From IMG/VR virus record IMGVR_UViG_3300047508_000210, positions 1 to 50,043 of that record: DNA of 50,043 bases; one strand, given 5' to 3'. How positions within the stretch are numbered: the stretch's first letter is position 1; each line of letters starts with the position of its first letter. Shown in pieces: positions 33,370 through 40,648 of this stretch. The position numbers and the translations under genes are program-made. This DNA is from a virus. A model generated the notes under the pieces. The model did no database searches. It saw only the letters and a list, made by a program, of their open reading frames with translations, and was not told the DNA's origin.

Positions 33370-34675
33370 GTCCGGCGGAGAACATCCGATACCCGGTTTT
33401 GCTGTCGATTCCGCGGTTTTGAATTAACCCAGCCGATTCCATTACATCAAATACCTTCATCAGGGTGTGGATGGGGATGTATTCCCGGGCAAAGTTAGTA
33501 ATCTTGTGTTCCGCCACGCCCTTGCCGCGATCAGTTACCCTGATGAAGTGGACGATTTCATTCATCGCCTGTGAATCCACACTCACAGTCCCGGCTTTGA
33601 AGATGTCGGGCATGTAGGCTTCGGCTTCCGATAACCATCCAAGTGCACGTATAAAGTCAGCAGCTGTGAGGACAAGGGAATTGGAGCGGTCCACCGCCGA
33701 GACCATTGATAATTTGTATATATTAACCTTCCTCCGTGATATGTAATGGAGAAGCTTCGGGTGTTTAGGTATGGGTGGCTCGCCTTGGCTAACCCAAGTG
33801 TTAACACAACGTGCGTATTCTTCAGTGACATGAAACTCTCCGGCGAGATTGTGGATGATGTTTAGGTCGTGCGAGAGATCGCCGAGCTTAGGCGCTGGGC
33901 GTTTGGCGAAGTCGTCGATGATAATACGTTCGCCGGAATAGACCATGATGGTGCGGGACGTAAACCCCTGCCCCCACGCTACATCGGGGAGTAGCTTGAG
34001 CAAATCCTGCGGCGCACAGGCGCAGAGCATGGATACCTGTGGGCGATCGATCTTTATCTTAATGTCGTTCGTTCGCCGGTTCTGGGCGTAGGGGTCGACG
34101 TCATAGAAGGCGCTAAGCCCCTTGATCATTTCCTCATCCCATTTATGGATGAACGCCCCGAGCTCCTCCGCGCAGATATAAATTGAATTGTACTCCTGTA
34201 CCTCATCACTACCAGGTATTGCGATTGTGCGCTTTGCCAAATCCATCACGTCGACCAATGCCGGGAACGTCATGGAAGTTGGTGCGATAGCGAATTCCGG
34301 AACTGCCATACCCAAGCGCTTTGCGACTCTCAAGGTCCTCGTTTTGCCAGTGCCAGGCTCGCCAATGATCATCATATACAGGTTGGGATAGAGTGCGCTT
34401 GAGGTTTGTATCCATACCCGTTGCTCCAACACCGCGGCTATTGCAGAAATCGCCACCCATTGCCGCCAGATTTTGGGTGCGCCGAGATTTTCGGTTTCAC
34501 TTACAAATGACCCTATCCAAGATATGCACTTTCGGGCGACGACTCCGCGTGTCGTGTCCAGTATATTCTCTGAGTCCGTCGGGATTCGGGTGTGTGCCCC
34601 GACAGTCTTTCTTGCACCCGAGCCCTGATCCTGGCTTGCCACAGCAGTATTTCCCTTTGTTCCAACCGGTTTCAC
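33338..34675 (-). CDS. DUF3987-like replicative ATPase/helicase
   Basis: Encodes 445 residues. The block SWIGSFVSETENLGAPKIW, then RQWVAISAIAAVLEQRVW and a Walker A GEPGTGKT (105-112) fit the DUF3987 group, often fused to primases or encoded as helicase-like ATPases in phages. IYICAEELGAF (Walker B-like, E170/E171) and a later LLCACAPQDLL follow. No primase domain is seen. Start: GTG at 34675, inside the polymerase gene (179-bp overlap). No strong ribosome-binding site and no closer ATG, GTG or TTG exists, so the start is uncertain. Last gene of the leftward block. Confidence 0.7.
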   Translation of the reverse strand: MKPVGTKGNTAVASQDQGSGARKTVGAHTRIPTDSENILDTTRGVVARKCISWIGSFVSETENLGAPKIWRQWVAISAIAAVLEQRVWIQTSSALYPNLYMMIIGEPGTGKTRTLRVAKRLGMAVPEFAIAPTSMTFPALVDVMDLAKRTIAIPGSDEVQEYNSIYICAEELGAFIHKWDEEMIKGLSAFYDVDPYAQNRRTNDIKIKIDRPQVSMLCACAPQDLLKLLPDVAWGQGFTSRTIMVYSGERIIIDDFAKRPAPKLGDLSHDLNIIHNLAGEFHVTEEYARCVNTWVSQGEPPIPKHPKLLHYISRRKVNIYKLSMVSAVDRSNSLVLTAADFIRALGWLSEAEAYMPDIFKAGTVSVDSQAMNEIVHFIRVTDRGKGVAEHKITNFAREYIPIHTLMKVFDVMESAGLIQNRGIDSKTGYRMFSAGPTEQDGQTLQ

Positions 34676-36035
34676 AATCGTAGGGGATGCGGAGGGTGCG
34701 ACCGTTGTTCAACTCGATCGGCACCACCAAATTCGCAGCGAGGATGGGCACAATCCTATCCTCGGTTTCTTCGGGGTACATGAAGGTGATTGCGTCGTGG
34801 TCTTGGAACATGACTATAGCTAGGTTTTGGAGCCAGATGTTGAGCATTGCGGTGTTGACGATGTCGGCGAGGGAGCCTTGGGGATCGTAGGCGATGGCTT
34901 GGCGAAAGGTTTTGGGGTCGGTGCGGCGGCCATGGAAATGGCGACGTCGGCCGGTGAGGGTGGTGAGGGTGCCGGTGGTTCGCAGTTGTTCGCGGGTCCA
35001 GTCGTGCCAGAGTAGGTGGGCGGGAAAGGCTTTGAAGTATTTGGGCTGGAAGGCTTGGACAATTTCCAAATCTAATCTTGTCTGCGCGGCTAGGGTTGGC
35101 GGCATACCGCCATAGTTACTTCCATGCCCGAGTTTTTTGCATGTGAAACGGTAAGAGTGGTGGCGATAGAAGGGTTGCTCTGCAACGTGCCGGTCAGTTT
35201 CCAAGTTGCCACTCCAGGGTAAGCTTGGCCAACATAATCTAGCAACTGCTGTGTGAGGGTCTCCAGATTCACACGCGGCAAGGTATCGGTCGTCGGCGAA
35301 GAGGTTCCATTCGATTGCGCCGACGCAGAAGGATTCGCCGGATTTGGCGTCGAATTTAGCGAACTTCTGGCCTCTATCAGCGATAAATATGCTGCGCAGA
35401 GATTCTTCCACGTTCTGGAGATTTCCTCCGGTTCCAAACTCGGATAGGCTAGAACTAAAGCGTCCTGTGCCCGTGCCAGCGATGTTATAGCTCGTTCTAA
35501 TTCGACCATCTGGATCGATTTCCGTCCTGAGAACACTGATCTTATCTCCTAGCTCTGTCATCAAGTTGATATGCCGCACGATCTGCGTGGCAGCGGGGTA
35601 GTTCTCAAGCTGTTCCCGGGCAGCCCGGTCTGTCGTCGGTCGGCCTTGCTTTAGGATTTCGGGGAGTTGGAGTTCGTCGTAGAATAGGCGCTGGAGGTCT
35701 TGGTTGGATCGCCAGTTAAAACTCGACATTCCCACGCCTTTGAGCACGATATCATCAAGGTCTCTTTCGAGTCTATCGAGAAGATCGGCAAACTCGTCGA
35801 TAACTTCATCGCGTCGTCCCATGTCAACGAGGCAACCTCGGAGCCGCATATCCAACACAGGACCTTGTAATGCCTTTGAAAACTCATACGTCGCCCTCGT
35901 TTGGTTGTCGAGTTGGGGTTCGATGGCGGACCAGATGGAGGAAGTTTGGCAAACGTCCAAGCCGTTGTATATCATCTCCCGATCCCATTCGGTGAGATCG
36001 TCTGGGTCCATGAGGTGGGTGCGGATGATTCTCAA
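34497..36035 (-). CDS. Family A DNA polymerase (exo motif III plus polymerase domain)
   Basis: Encodes 512 residues from TTG at 36035, in a TTGA overlap with the UDG-exonuclease gene. Residues Y23 and D27 (MIYNGLDVCQT) are exonuclease motif III, separated from motifs I and II, which lie on the other protein. Polymerase motifs: TGTGRFSSS (187-195), motif A D229-xxxx-E234 (FDAKSGES), motif B R296-x3-K300-x7-Y308-G, motif C H413-D414 followed by Ala instead of Glu. After TGWNKG a Cys-rich tail (C464, C465, C474, C478) overlaps the helicase frame. It should be the replicative polymerase together with the preceding protein. Confidence 0.85.
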   Translation of the reverse strand: MRIIRTHLMDPDDLTEWDREMIYNGLDVCQTSSIWSAIEPQLDNQTRATYEFSKALQGPVLDMRLRGCLVDMGRRDEVIDEFADLLDRLERDLDDIVLKGVGMSSFNWRSNQDLQRLFYDELQLPEILKQGRPTTDRAAREQLENYPAATQIVRHINLMTELGDKISVLRTEIDPDGRIRTSYNIAGTGTGRFSSSLSEFGTGGNLQNVEESLRSIFIADRGQKFAKFDAKSGESFCVGAIEWNLFADDRYLAACESGDPHTAVARLCWPSLPWSGNLETDRHVAEQPFYRHHSYRFTCKKLGHGSNYGGMPPTLAAQTRLDLEIVQAFQPKYFKAFPAHLLWHDWTREQLRTTGTLTTLTGRRRHFHGRRTDPKTFRQAIAYDPQGSLADIVNTAMLNIWLQNLAIVMFQDHDAITFMYPEETEDRIVPILAANLVVPIELNNGRTLRIPYDCETGWNKGKYCCGKPGSGLGCKKDCRGTHPNPDGLREYTGHDTRSRRPKVHILDRVICK

Positions 36036-37132
36036 TTATCACCTTTGATGGTTTTTGCCTTCTTCCCAAGATGCTTCCATGCGCCTTCGTCGGTATAGAC
36101 CGAGCCCAAGAATCCCAGATCCTTAATCATCTCCGGCTGCAGGGCGTGGTGGGCGAGCATGGTATCCTCACTCGCGCCCATGACCCGGATGCCCATGGAG
36201 CGGTAGAGGAACGCTATATCGTAGAGTCCGTTTTGGAATAGCTTCGGGATTGATTGATCTTCGAGAACTCCCACAATAAGTTTCCAAGCGTCGTATTCAA
36301 ACTCTGCAGTTGCCCAATAACTTCGGCTTTTTCCTCGCGGGTCATCAAAGGGTATAACGATCGCAACCCCGGAGTATCCCATGCCAAGGCAAGTAATTCG
36401 CTCCCCGCTCGTTTCAATGTCGACAGACAGCGGTCGAACTCCTTCCCTTCGGATAACACTGCTAATGAATGTTTCGATGTCGGAAATAGTAGGCTCAATC
36501 CATATCTCACGCTCAGGCCTCCGTATGGTTGGGGTGGTGGACTCACGCAGGGCTTTGATTAGATCGGCAATTACTATTGACCGATCTTTAGGCTGTTTGA
36601 ACAAATAAGAAGGATGATAGGTGGCAATGCACTTAAAATCAGCCGCACAGTGCGTAGATAGAAAGGTAGAGCCTCGGAATTTCTTAATGCCAGTCCGTCC
36701 AGATAAAGCCCAGAAAGGAGTATTGCCAAGACAAATGACAATATTAGGGTTGATAGTGAGAAGTTCATTGGCAAGTCGGTCCAACTCGGTGGCGTATTGT
36801 CTACTAACATACTTCGATTTGACCAAGGCAGGGTAATCGTCCAAGCCCAAGAACTTGGGTCCGCATAGGGTGGCCAAGTCATTACCGTCTGGGTGGAGGT
36901 TGAAGACATTTGTTCGGTGGAGATCACTGTGGCGCTCCCAGATTTTGGCGTTGTAGCGCGGGTTTCGGGTTTTATAGTATTGGTTCATCAGCATTTTGTC
37001 GGTGGCGTCGAACTCGATGATGCCCGCGTCACTGAGGAGGCGGAGCAAAAACCCACCTGACGGCCCGACGAAGGGGATGCCAAGGCGGAGTTCTTCCTGT
37101 CCCCAAGCTTCGCCGATTAGGAGAATGGACAT
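36032..37132 (-). CDS. UDG-like domain fused to 3'-5' exonuclease (N-terminal part of polymerase)
   Basis: Encodes 366 residues. Residues 1-190 are a uracil-DNA glycosylase superfamily domain (family 4/5-like): GEAWGQEE (7-14), IPFVGPSG, VICLGNTPFWAL and HPS (173-175). The four-cysteine iron-sulfur pattern is not evident. Residues 230-366 are the DEDDy exonuclease: DIE (238-240), FQNGLYD (299-305) and DTMLAHHAL. The domain ends before motif III, which begins the next gene. UDG-exonuclease-polymerase fusions are known in SPO1-like and other phages; here the chain is in two genes. Confidence 0.85.
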   Translation of the reverse strand: MSILLIGEAWGQEELRLGIPFVGPSGGFLLRLLSDAGIIEFDATDKMLMNQYYKTRNPRYNAKIWERHSDLHRTNVFNLHPDGNDLATLCGPKFLGLDDYPALVKSKYVSRQYATELDRLANELLTINPNIVICLGNTPFWALSGRTGIKKFRGSTFLSTHCAADFKCIATYHPSYLFKQPKDRSIVIADLIKALRESTTPTIRRPEREIWIEPTISDIETFISSVIRREGVRPLSVDIETSGERITCLGMGYSGVAIVIPFDDPRGKSRSYWATAEFEYDAWKLIVGVLEDQSIPKLFQNGLYDIAFLYRSMGIRVMGASEDTMLAHHALQPEMIKDLGFLGSVYTDEGAWKHLGKKAKTIKGDN

Positions 37133-37140
37133 TAGGCTTC

Positions 37141-37178
37141 CAAATAAAATGGGGAGAGAAGCCGAAGCCTCCCTCCCC
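37141..37178 (-). terminator. Rho-independent terminator between SSB-like and UDG-exo genes
   Basis: On the minus strand, a 12-bp stem (37167-37178 with 37151-37162, two G-T wobbles) closes on a TTCG tetraloop and is followed by ATTTTATTTG. It lies directly after the stop of the gene at 37187. It should reduce transcription of the downstream polymerase and helicase genes, which must depend on read-through, antitermination or their own promoter. Confidence 0.85.
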
Positions 37179-37186
37179 GAGGTTGG

Positions 37187-37675
37187 TTAGTCCGTCAACG
37201 CAAAGGTTCGGGCAATTCGCGCAAACTTCGGCGTTTCCGGATCATCCCGATCAGCGTTATCGGGGTACTGGTATTCGACGATGATGCCGACTTCGTAGTT
37301 CATGACGAGATCGTTTCGCTGACGACGGGATGCCGCCTGTTTGAGGTCCAACCCACAATGGGAATGGAACTGTTCGAAGCGGAACGCGTTCTTGTCGGTG
37401 ATATAGATGGTGTGGTCGAGGGTTTTGTCCTCCGATCCTCCAGCCGCCTCGATCGCCTCAAGAAACTCGTCCTCCGTCATCGACTTGGGCGGTTCGATGG
37501 CGGTTATGTTGGAAATCGGCCAACGGGCGAAGGGTGTGCCTTTCTGCTTGGACTTGTCGTAGGTAACCGCCCCGACGGTGCCGCGATATGATCCCTCGGG
37601 CAATTGCTTGGGAAGTTCAACATGATCGGGCGTTGCGTCGAGGATGGAGGCGAAGTTTGTTGTGACAGCGTTCAT
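37187..37675 (-). CDS. Putative single-stranded DNA-binding protein
   Basis: Encodes 162 residues. The start ASILDATPDHVELPKQLPEG leads to a beta-rich OB-like pattern (YRGTVGAVTYDKSK, FARWPISNITAIE) with an acidic C-terminal segment (NADRDDPETPKFA). Its place between the recombination ATPase and polymerase genes fits an SSB or DUF669-like replication protein. No diagnostic motif, so the call rests on pattern and neighbours. TAATG overlap with the previous gene; a terminator follows. Confidence 0.5.
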   Translation of the reverse strand: MNAVTTNFASILDATPDHVELPKQLPEGSYRGTVGAVTYDKSKQKGTPFARWPISNITAIEPPKSMTEDEFLEAIEAAGGSEDKTLDHTIYITDKNAFRFEQFHSHCGLDLKQAASRRQRNDLVMNYEVGIIVEYQYPDNADRDDPETPKFARIARTFALTD

Positions 37676-37884
37676 TAGTGTGACACTCCTGGGGTTGCGT
37701 TGAAGGAATCGAAGATGGTTCGGAGTCGGGTTTCGATTTGGGTTTTGATCGCGGTGACGATTGGCGATGGCTCCTTTACACTGTCGAAATAGGCGTGGAA
37801 TTGGATCATTTGGTCTAGGGTGATGACGCCGTCGGCTTGTCGGTTATTCTGCATCGCCGCAGGGTTGAAGTGGCGTTCTGCCAT
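37675..37884 (-). CDS. Hypothetical protein in replication cluster
   Basis: Encodes 69 residues: MAERHFNPAAMQNNRQADG, then a helical part (VITLDQMIQFHAYFDSVKEP, VTAIKTQIETRLRTIFDSF). TAATG overlaps at both ends bind it between the RecA-like ATPase and the SSB-like gene, suggesting an accessory role in recombination or replication. Family not recognised. Confidence 0.6.
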   Translation of the reverse strand: MAERHFNPAAMQNNRQADGVITLDQMIQFHAYFDSVKEPSPIVTAIKTQIETRLRTIFDSFNATPGVSH

Positions 37885-38726
37885 TAGGTTGCCTTCCGTT
37901 GGAGTGGGAGAACCGTGGAGCGCTTCGCAGGTGGTTCTCGGAACGCTGCGAAGAAGTCGGCAAGACCGGTGTCGCTGGGGAGGGTGGCAGGGAGTTTGCG
38001 GGCGGAGGCCAACGCAATCATATTGTCCGACTCTAGTTGGATCGTACGCTTGCCTTGCCCGTCCATCTTATACCGCACATAGTTTGGGAAATATTGCGGG
38101 ATTTTGGGGCTAAGCTTTTGCCCGACACCTTGAGGGAAGATGCGCTTGGAGCCATCGGGCATGTCCATGTAGAGCCCGTGGCAGATCACGATGACGTTGG
38201 TGTTGAAGGATCGGGCGGTGAGCATACCGAGGACCTTTTCCACGTCATCCTGGGCATTGCCGTAGACTGCCCGGCCGTCGTACCCACCTGTCTGCGCGGA
38301 CTTGGGGATGGCACTTTCATGGAAATCATACGCCGCATCGCATAGCCTGCTCAACGAGTCGATAACCAGTATAGTATCACTATCCCAACTAGCAGGAACA
38401 CCAAGGTCGATGTCATCGTATTTCCAACTGTCGAGCATTTTGATGGCGTTTATCCATGCGGCGGGTTTGCCTGCGATCACAGCGCCGGCTGATCCTGCAC
38501 GGATAGGATCGCGGAGAGTGCGATAATCGACATTAGCAAGCTTATCAGGGCAACGCTCCTTGACCAGTTGGTAGAAGTAGTCAAGTAGATTGTCGAAATC
38601 AAGGATACGTAGCTTATACCCAGCGTTAACAAGACTAACCAGAGAAGCGGTTTTTCCAACTTTGGCGTCTCCGAGCAGTAGCAGTTTGACGATGGATGTG
38701 GAGTGGTGGTCGGCCAGACTGGTCAT
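37884..38726 (-). CDS. Sak4-like / RecA-fold ATPase
   Basis: Encodes 280 residues. Walker A LLLLGDAKVGKTAS (15-28) and Walker B TILVIDSLSRL (118-128, D123) with a later NVIVICHGLY strand fit the AAA_24/Sak4 group of phage single-strand annealing ATPases within the RecA superfamily. Sak4-type proteins promote annealing with phage SSB, and an SSB-like gene lies just downstream. ATGA overlap with the DUF6378-like gene and TAATG with the next. Confidence 0.8.
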   Translation of the reverse strand: MTSLADHHSTSIVKLLLLGDAKVGKTASLVSLVNAGYKLRILDFDNLLDYFYQLVKERCPDKLANVDYRTLRDPIRAGSAGAVIAGKPAAWINAIKMLDSWKYDDIDLGVPASWDSDTILVIDSLSRLCDAAYDFHESAIPKSAQTGGYDGRAVYGNAQDDVEKVLGMLTARSFNTNVIVICHGLYMDMPDGSKRIFPQGVGQKLSPKIPQYFPNYVRYKMDGQGKRTIQLESDNMIALASARKLPATLPSDTGLADFFAAFREPPAKRSTVLPLQRKAT

Positions 38727-39025
38727 CGTGGGTTTGGTTCCTCACAACAAATATTGGCGCCACAGGCAGCATAGCCTGCGACATCGGTCCATGAGTCGAG
38801 ATGGTTAGACTGATTGCTGAGACGGGCAACCTTCATAAGGATCATCATATTGGCGATGTCATCAGCGCGGAGAAGGTCTGGCTTTGCGCCGAATTTGTTG
38901 GTTTGATAAGCGTTCCAGAGCCGGGCGATGTTGTTGAAATTATCTTCGGGGAGGCCATAGTTAAGCCCTCTGTCAGCGACGGCATCAGCTGTGATCTGTA
39001 GTAGACGAGACTTGGTTATCTTCAT
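38723..39025 (-). CDS. DUF6378-like protein
   Basis: Encodes 100 residues. ITADAVADRGLNYGLPEDNF, then IARLWNAYQ, ADDIANMMILMKVARLSN and DSWTDVAGYAACG match a small phage family often annotated DUF6378, whose biochemical role is unknown. The segment LMKVARL...DSWTDVAGYA is its clearest signature. The start is three bases after the stop of the GcrA-like frame; the stop overlaps the next gene by ATGA. Confidence 0.75.
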   Translation of the reverse strand: MKITKSRLLQITADAVADRGLNYGLPEDNFNNIARLWNAYQTNKFGAKPDLLRADDIANMMILMKVARLSNQSNHLDSWTDVAGYAACGANICCEEPNPR

Positions 39026-39200
39026 CGCCTACCACCCTCTCAATCGTAATCCTAATCCTGTCAGCTTTTTGAAAGGTGTTGCCGACGTGGAAGCGCTCGT
39101 TGAGTCCGAGGGGGAGGAAGCTGTCAGGCGTGGCGTCGGCGATCGACGTTTCGATGATGTACCGTAGATTTGGTTGCCGGTCTTGCCCTTTTGTAACCAT
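38985..39200 (-). CDS. Overlapping frame with strong coding character (71 aa)
   Basis: Encodes MVTKGQDRQPNLRYIIETSI..., then FLPLGLNERFHVGNTFQKAD and RIRITIERVVGDED. Codons in the middle end mostly in C, as in accepted genes here, while the GcrA-like frame over the same bases reads as Ser/Thr-rich low complexity. AGGATAGGCGC precedes the ATG. It overlaps the GcrA-like gene by 172 bp and the DUF6378 gene by 41 bp. It may be a real overlapping gene or the displaced C-terminal half of the GcrA-like protein. Confidence 0.45.
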   Translation of the reverse strand: MVTKGQDRQPNLRYIIETSIADATPDSFLPLGLNERFHVGNTFQKADRIRITIERVVGDEDNQVSSTTDHS

Positions 39201-39349
39201 GCGCCTATCCTATAGCTGCGGCCAATGACAGAGTTGCGGGTGCGGTGGAGGGAGTCGGCAATTTCCCTTGCGGAAAGGCCTTTGTCAGCGGATTGGATTA
39301 GGAGCAGGTCCTCTTCGGGTGTCCATGATTTGCCGCCAAATGTGTTCAT
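39029..39349 (-). CDS. GcrA-like DNA-binding protein
   Basis: Encodes 106 residues. KSWTPEEDLLLIQSADKGLS, then AREIADSLHRTRNSVIGRSY and RIG closely follow the N-terminal helix-turn-helix of GcrA, the alphaproteobacterial cell-cycle regulator that acts with sigma-70 at methylated promoters. The C-terminal half (from about 55) is Ser/Thr-rich and may not be the functional frame. It would bind host or phage promoters. It lies seven bases after the nuclease gene and just before DUF6378. Confidence 0.65.
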   Translation of the reverse strand: MNTFGGKSWTPEEDLLLIQSADKGLSAREIADSLHRTRNSVIGRSYRIGAWLQKGKTGNQIYGTSSKRRSPTPRLTASSPSDSTSASTSATPFKKLTGLGLRLRGW

Positions 39350-39355
39350 GAGCGT

Positions 39356-40351
39356 TTACCTCGCTTTGAGTGGATTCCAGCGTTCTGATTCGGGGAGTTG
39401 GGTGAAGTCGGATTTGAGAAACCTTTCTCTTGCGTCTGGGGATTTGGAGCAGATGGTGCGGAATTTGCAACCGCCGAATTTGTCACAGGCGGTATCATTC
39501 ATGGGCCAGTAGTTGGCGGCGACGTAGGCTTCGTTGATGCGTAGGAGAACACTGAGGTCGGATAGCCATTCATCCAACTGATCTTGAGTCCGGTACGTGA
39601 AACCTCTAACGAAGCGATGTGGTTCTTCAAGAAGAAGCTGCGCAGCGCTGATAACGACTCCTCGGATGGGCGCTCCAAGTATGATGCGACCTGCAAGAGT
39701 GTAGAGTGACATTTGGTTATTGGGTTCCCATTGGTCAAAGTAGCGATCTCCGAGAGTTTTGGTGGTGGTTTTGTAGTCCATGACGAGGAGGGCGTTGTTG
39801 AGGGTGACCACCCGATCGAGATGGCCGCAGAGGAGGTAGGGTTGGGAGTGTTCAATTAGTGTACCGCCGTCGCCGTATGATATAGTTCCGCTACCCGCGG
39901 CGTTGGGCCCGTAGTCTAGACCAAATTTAAAGCTAAGCTCCACCGCGGCGTTTCCATCAGCCTTGATATACGTCACCGCCGGGTCATCGTCCCCATATTT
40001 GTCCAGGTAATCAACAACAAGAGAATAAAGATTACCACGAGACTTGTATTTGCCAGCATGGGAGCCTGCATCAGGGTTGTAATCGCCAGTCCTAGCATGC
40101 AGAGCAGACATTGCGTTGTGTAGAGCAGTCTCGTGATCGCACCCCGCTGCGCGGCCCACTTCGTAGTCTTGTAGGGCACTGTGATACTCCTGACCAAAGC
40201 GTAGGTCGATGGACTCGAGTGTCCCCGCCCAGCCTTCAAGGATGGTGTATTGGTAGAGGCGGGGACATGTCTTGAGATAGTTGAGTGAGGTTGAATCCCA
40301 GGCGAATTGTAGTTTGGTCCCCGGGAGGAATGGTGATTGGGCTTCGGGCAA
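39356..40351 (-). CDS. Cas4/RecB-like PD-(D/E)XK exonuclease with iron-sulfur cysteines
   Basis: Encodes 331 residues. SLNYLKTCPRLYQY (22-35, C29), H57 in RFGQEYHSAL, D179 in LLCGHLDRV and MDYKTTTK (191-198, D192 and K194) form the nuclease core. Three C-terminal cysteines, C289-x5-C295-x5-C301, complete with C29 the four-cysteine cluster of Cas4/AddB-type enzymes. Expected role: 5'-3' resection that feeds the Sak4-like annealing system encoded three genes downstream. Confidence 0.85.
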   Translation of the reverse strand: MPEAQSPFLPGTKLQFAWDSTSLNYLKTCPRLYQYTILEGWAGTLESIDLRFGQEYHSALQDYEVGRAAGCDHETALHNAMSALHARTGDYNPDAGSHAGKYKSRGNLYSLVVDYLDKYGDDDPAVTYIKADGNAAVELSFKFGLDYGPNAAGSGTISYGDGGTLIEHSQPYLLCGHLDRVVTLNNALLVMDYKTTTKTLGDRYFDQWEPNNQMSLYTLAGRIILGAPIRGVVISAAQLLLEEPHRFVRGFTYRTQDQLDEWLSDLSVLLRINEAYVAANYWPMNDTACDKFGGCKFRTICSKSPDARERFLKSDFTQLPESERWNPLKAR

Positions 40352-40369
40352 TGGGCTGTTCCTTGTAGG

Positions 40370-40648
40370 TTATGGCTTGTCCTTGAGGGCGGCGCGGGCT
40401 GTTTCTAGCTGTTCGTGCGCTACCCACGCCCAATAGTCCGCCAAGCCTTCATCACCGGGGCCAAAGTCCTTTCGCCCTTGCCACGGTACGCGGTTGACGA
40501 TCCTTTCCAGCGCCTCTCCCCGCTCGCGCCATGAGGCGATGAGCAGGCGGGCATACGATGGCCTAAGAGTGACGGGTTCCATCTCGATGATGGACTCCAT
40601 CTGCGCCACGATTTCCTCAACGCTCGGCTCGTTGTCTGGAAGGGGCAT
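40370..40648 (-). CDS. Hypothetical helical protein (92 aa)
   Basis: Encodes MPLPDNEPSVEEIVAQMESI..., helical and charged, with SYARLLIASWRERGEALERI and an ending WVAHEQLETARAALKDKP. The ATG at 40648 overlaps the stop of the beta-helix gene (TGATG); the longer upstream frame is a shadow of that gene. Function unknown. Confidence 0.6.
   Translation of the reverse strand: MPLPDNEPSVEEIVAQMESIIEMEPVTLRPSYARLLIASWRERGEALERIVNRVPWQGRKDFGPGDEGLADYWAWVAHEQLETARAALKDKP

Noticed and set aside
36032-36090. Classical -1 frameshift signal at the exonuclease-polymerase junction
   Set aside because: No X-XXY-YYZ heptamer in the correct frame, and stops TGA TAA lie in the downstream frame just before the TTG.
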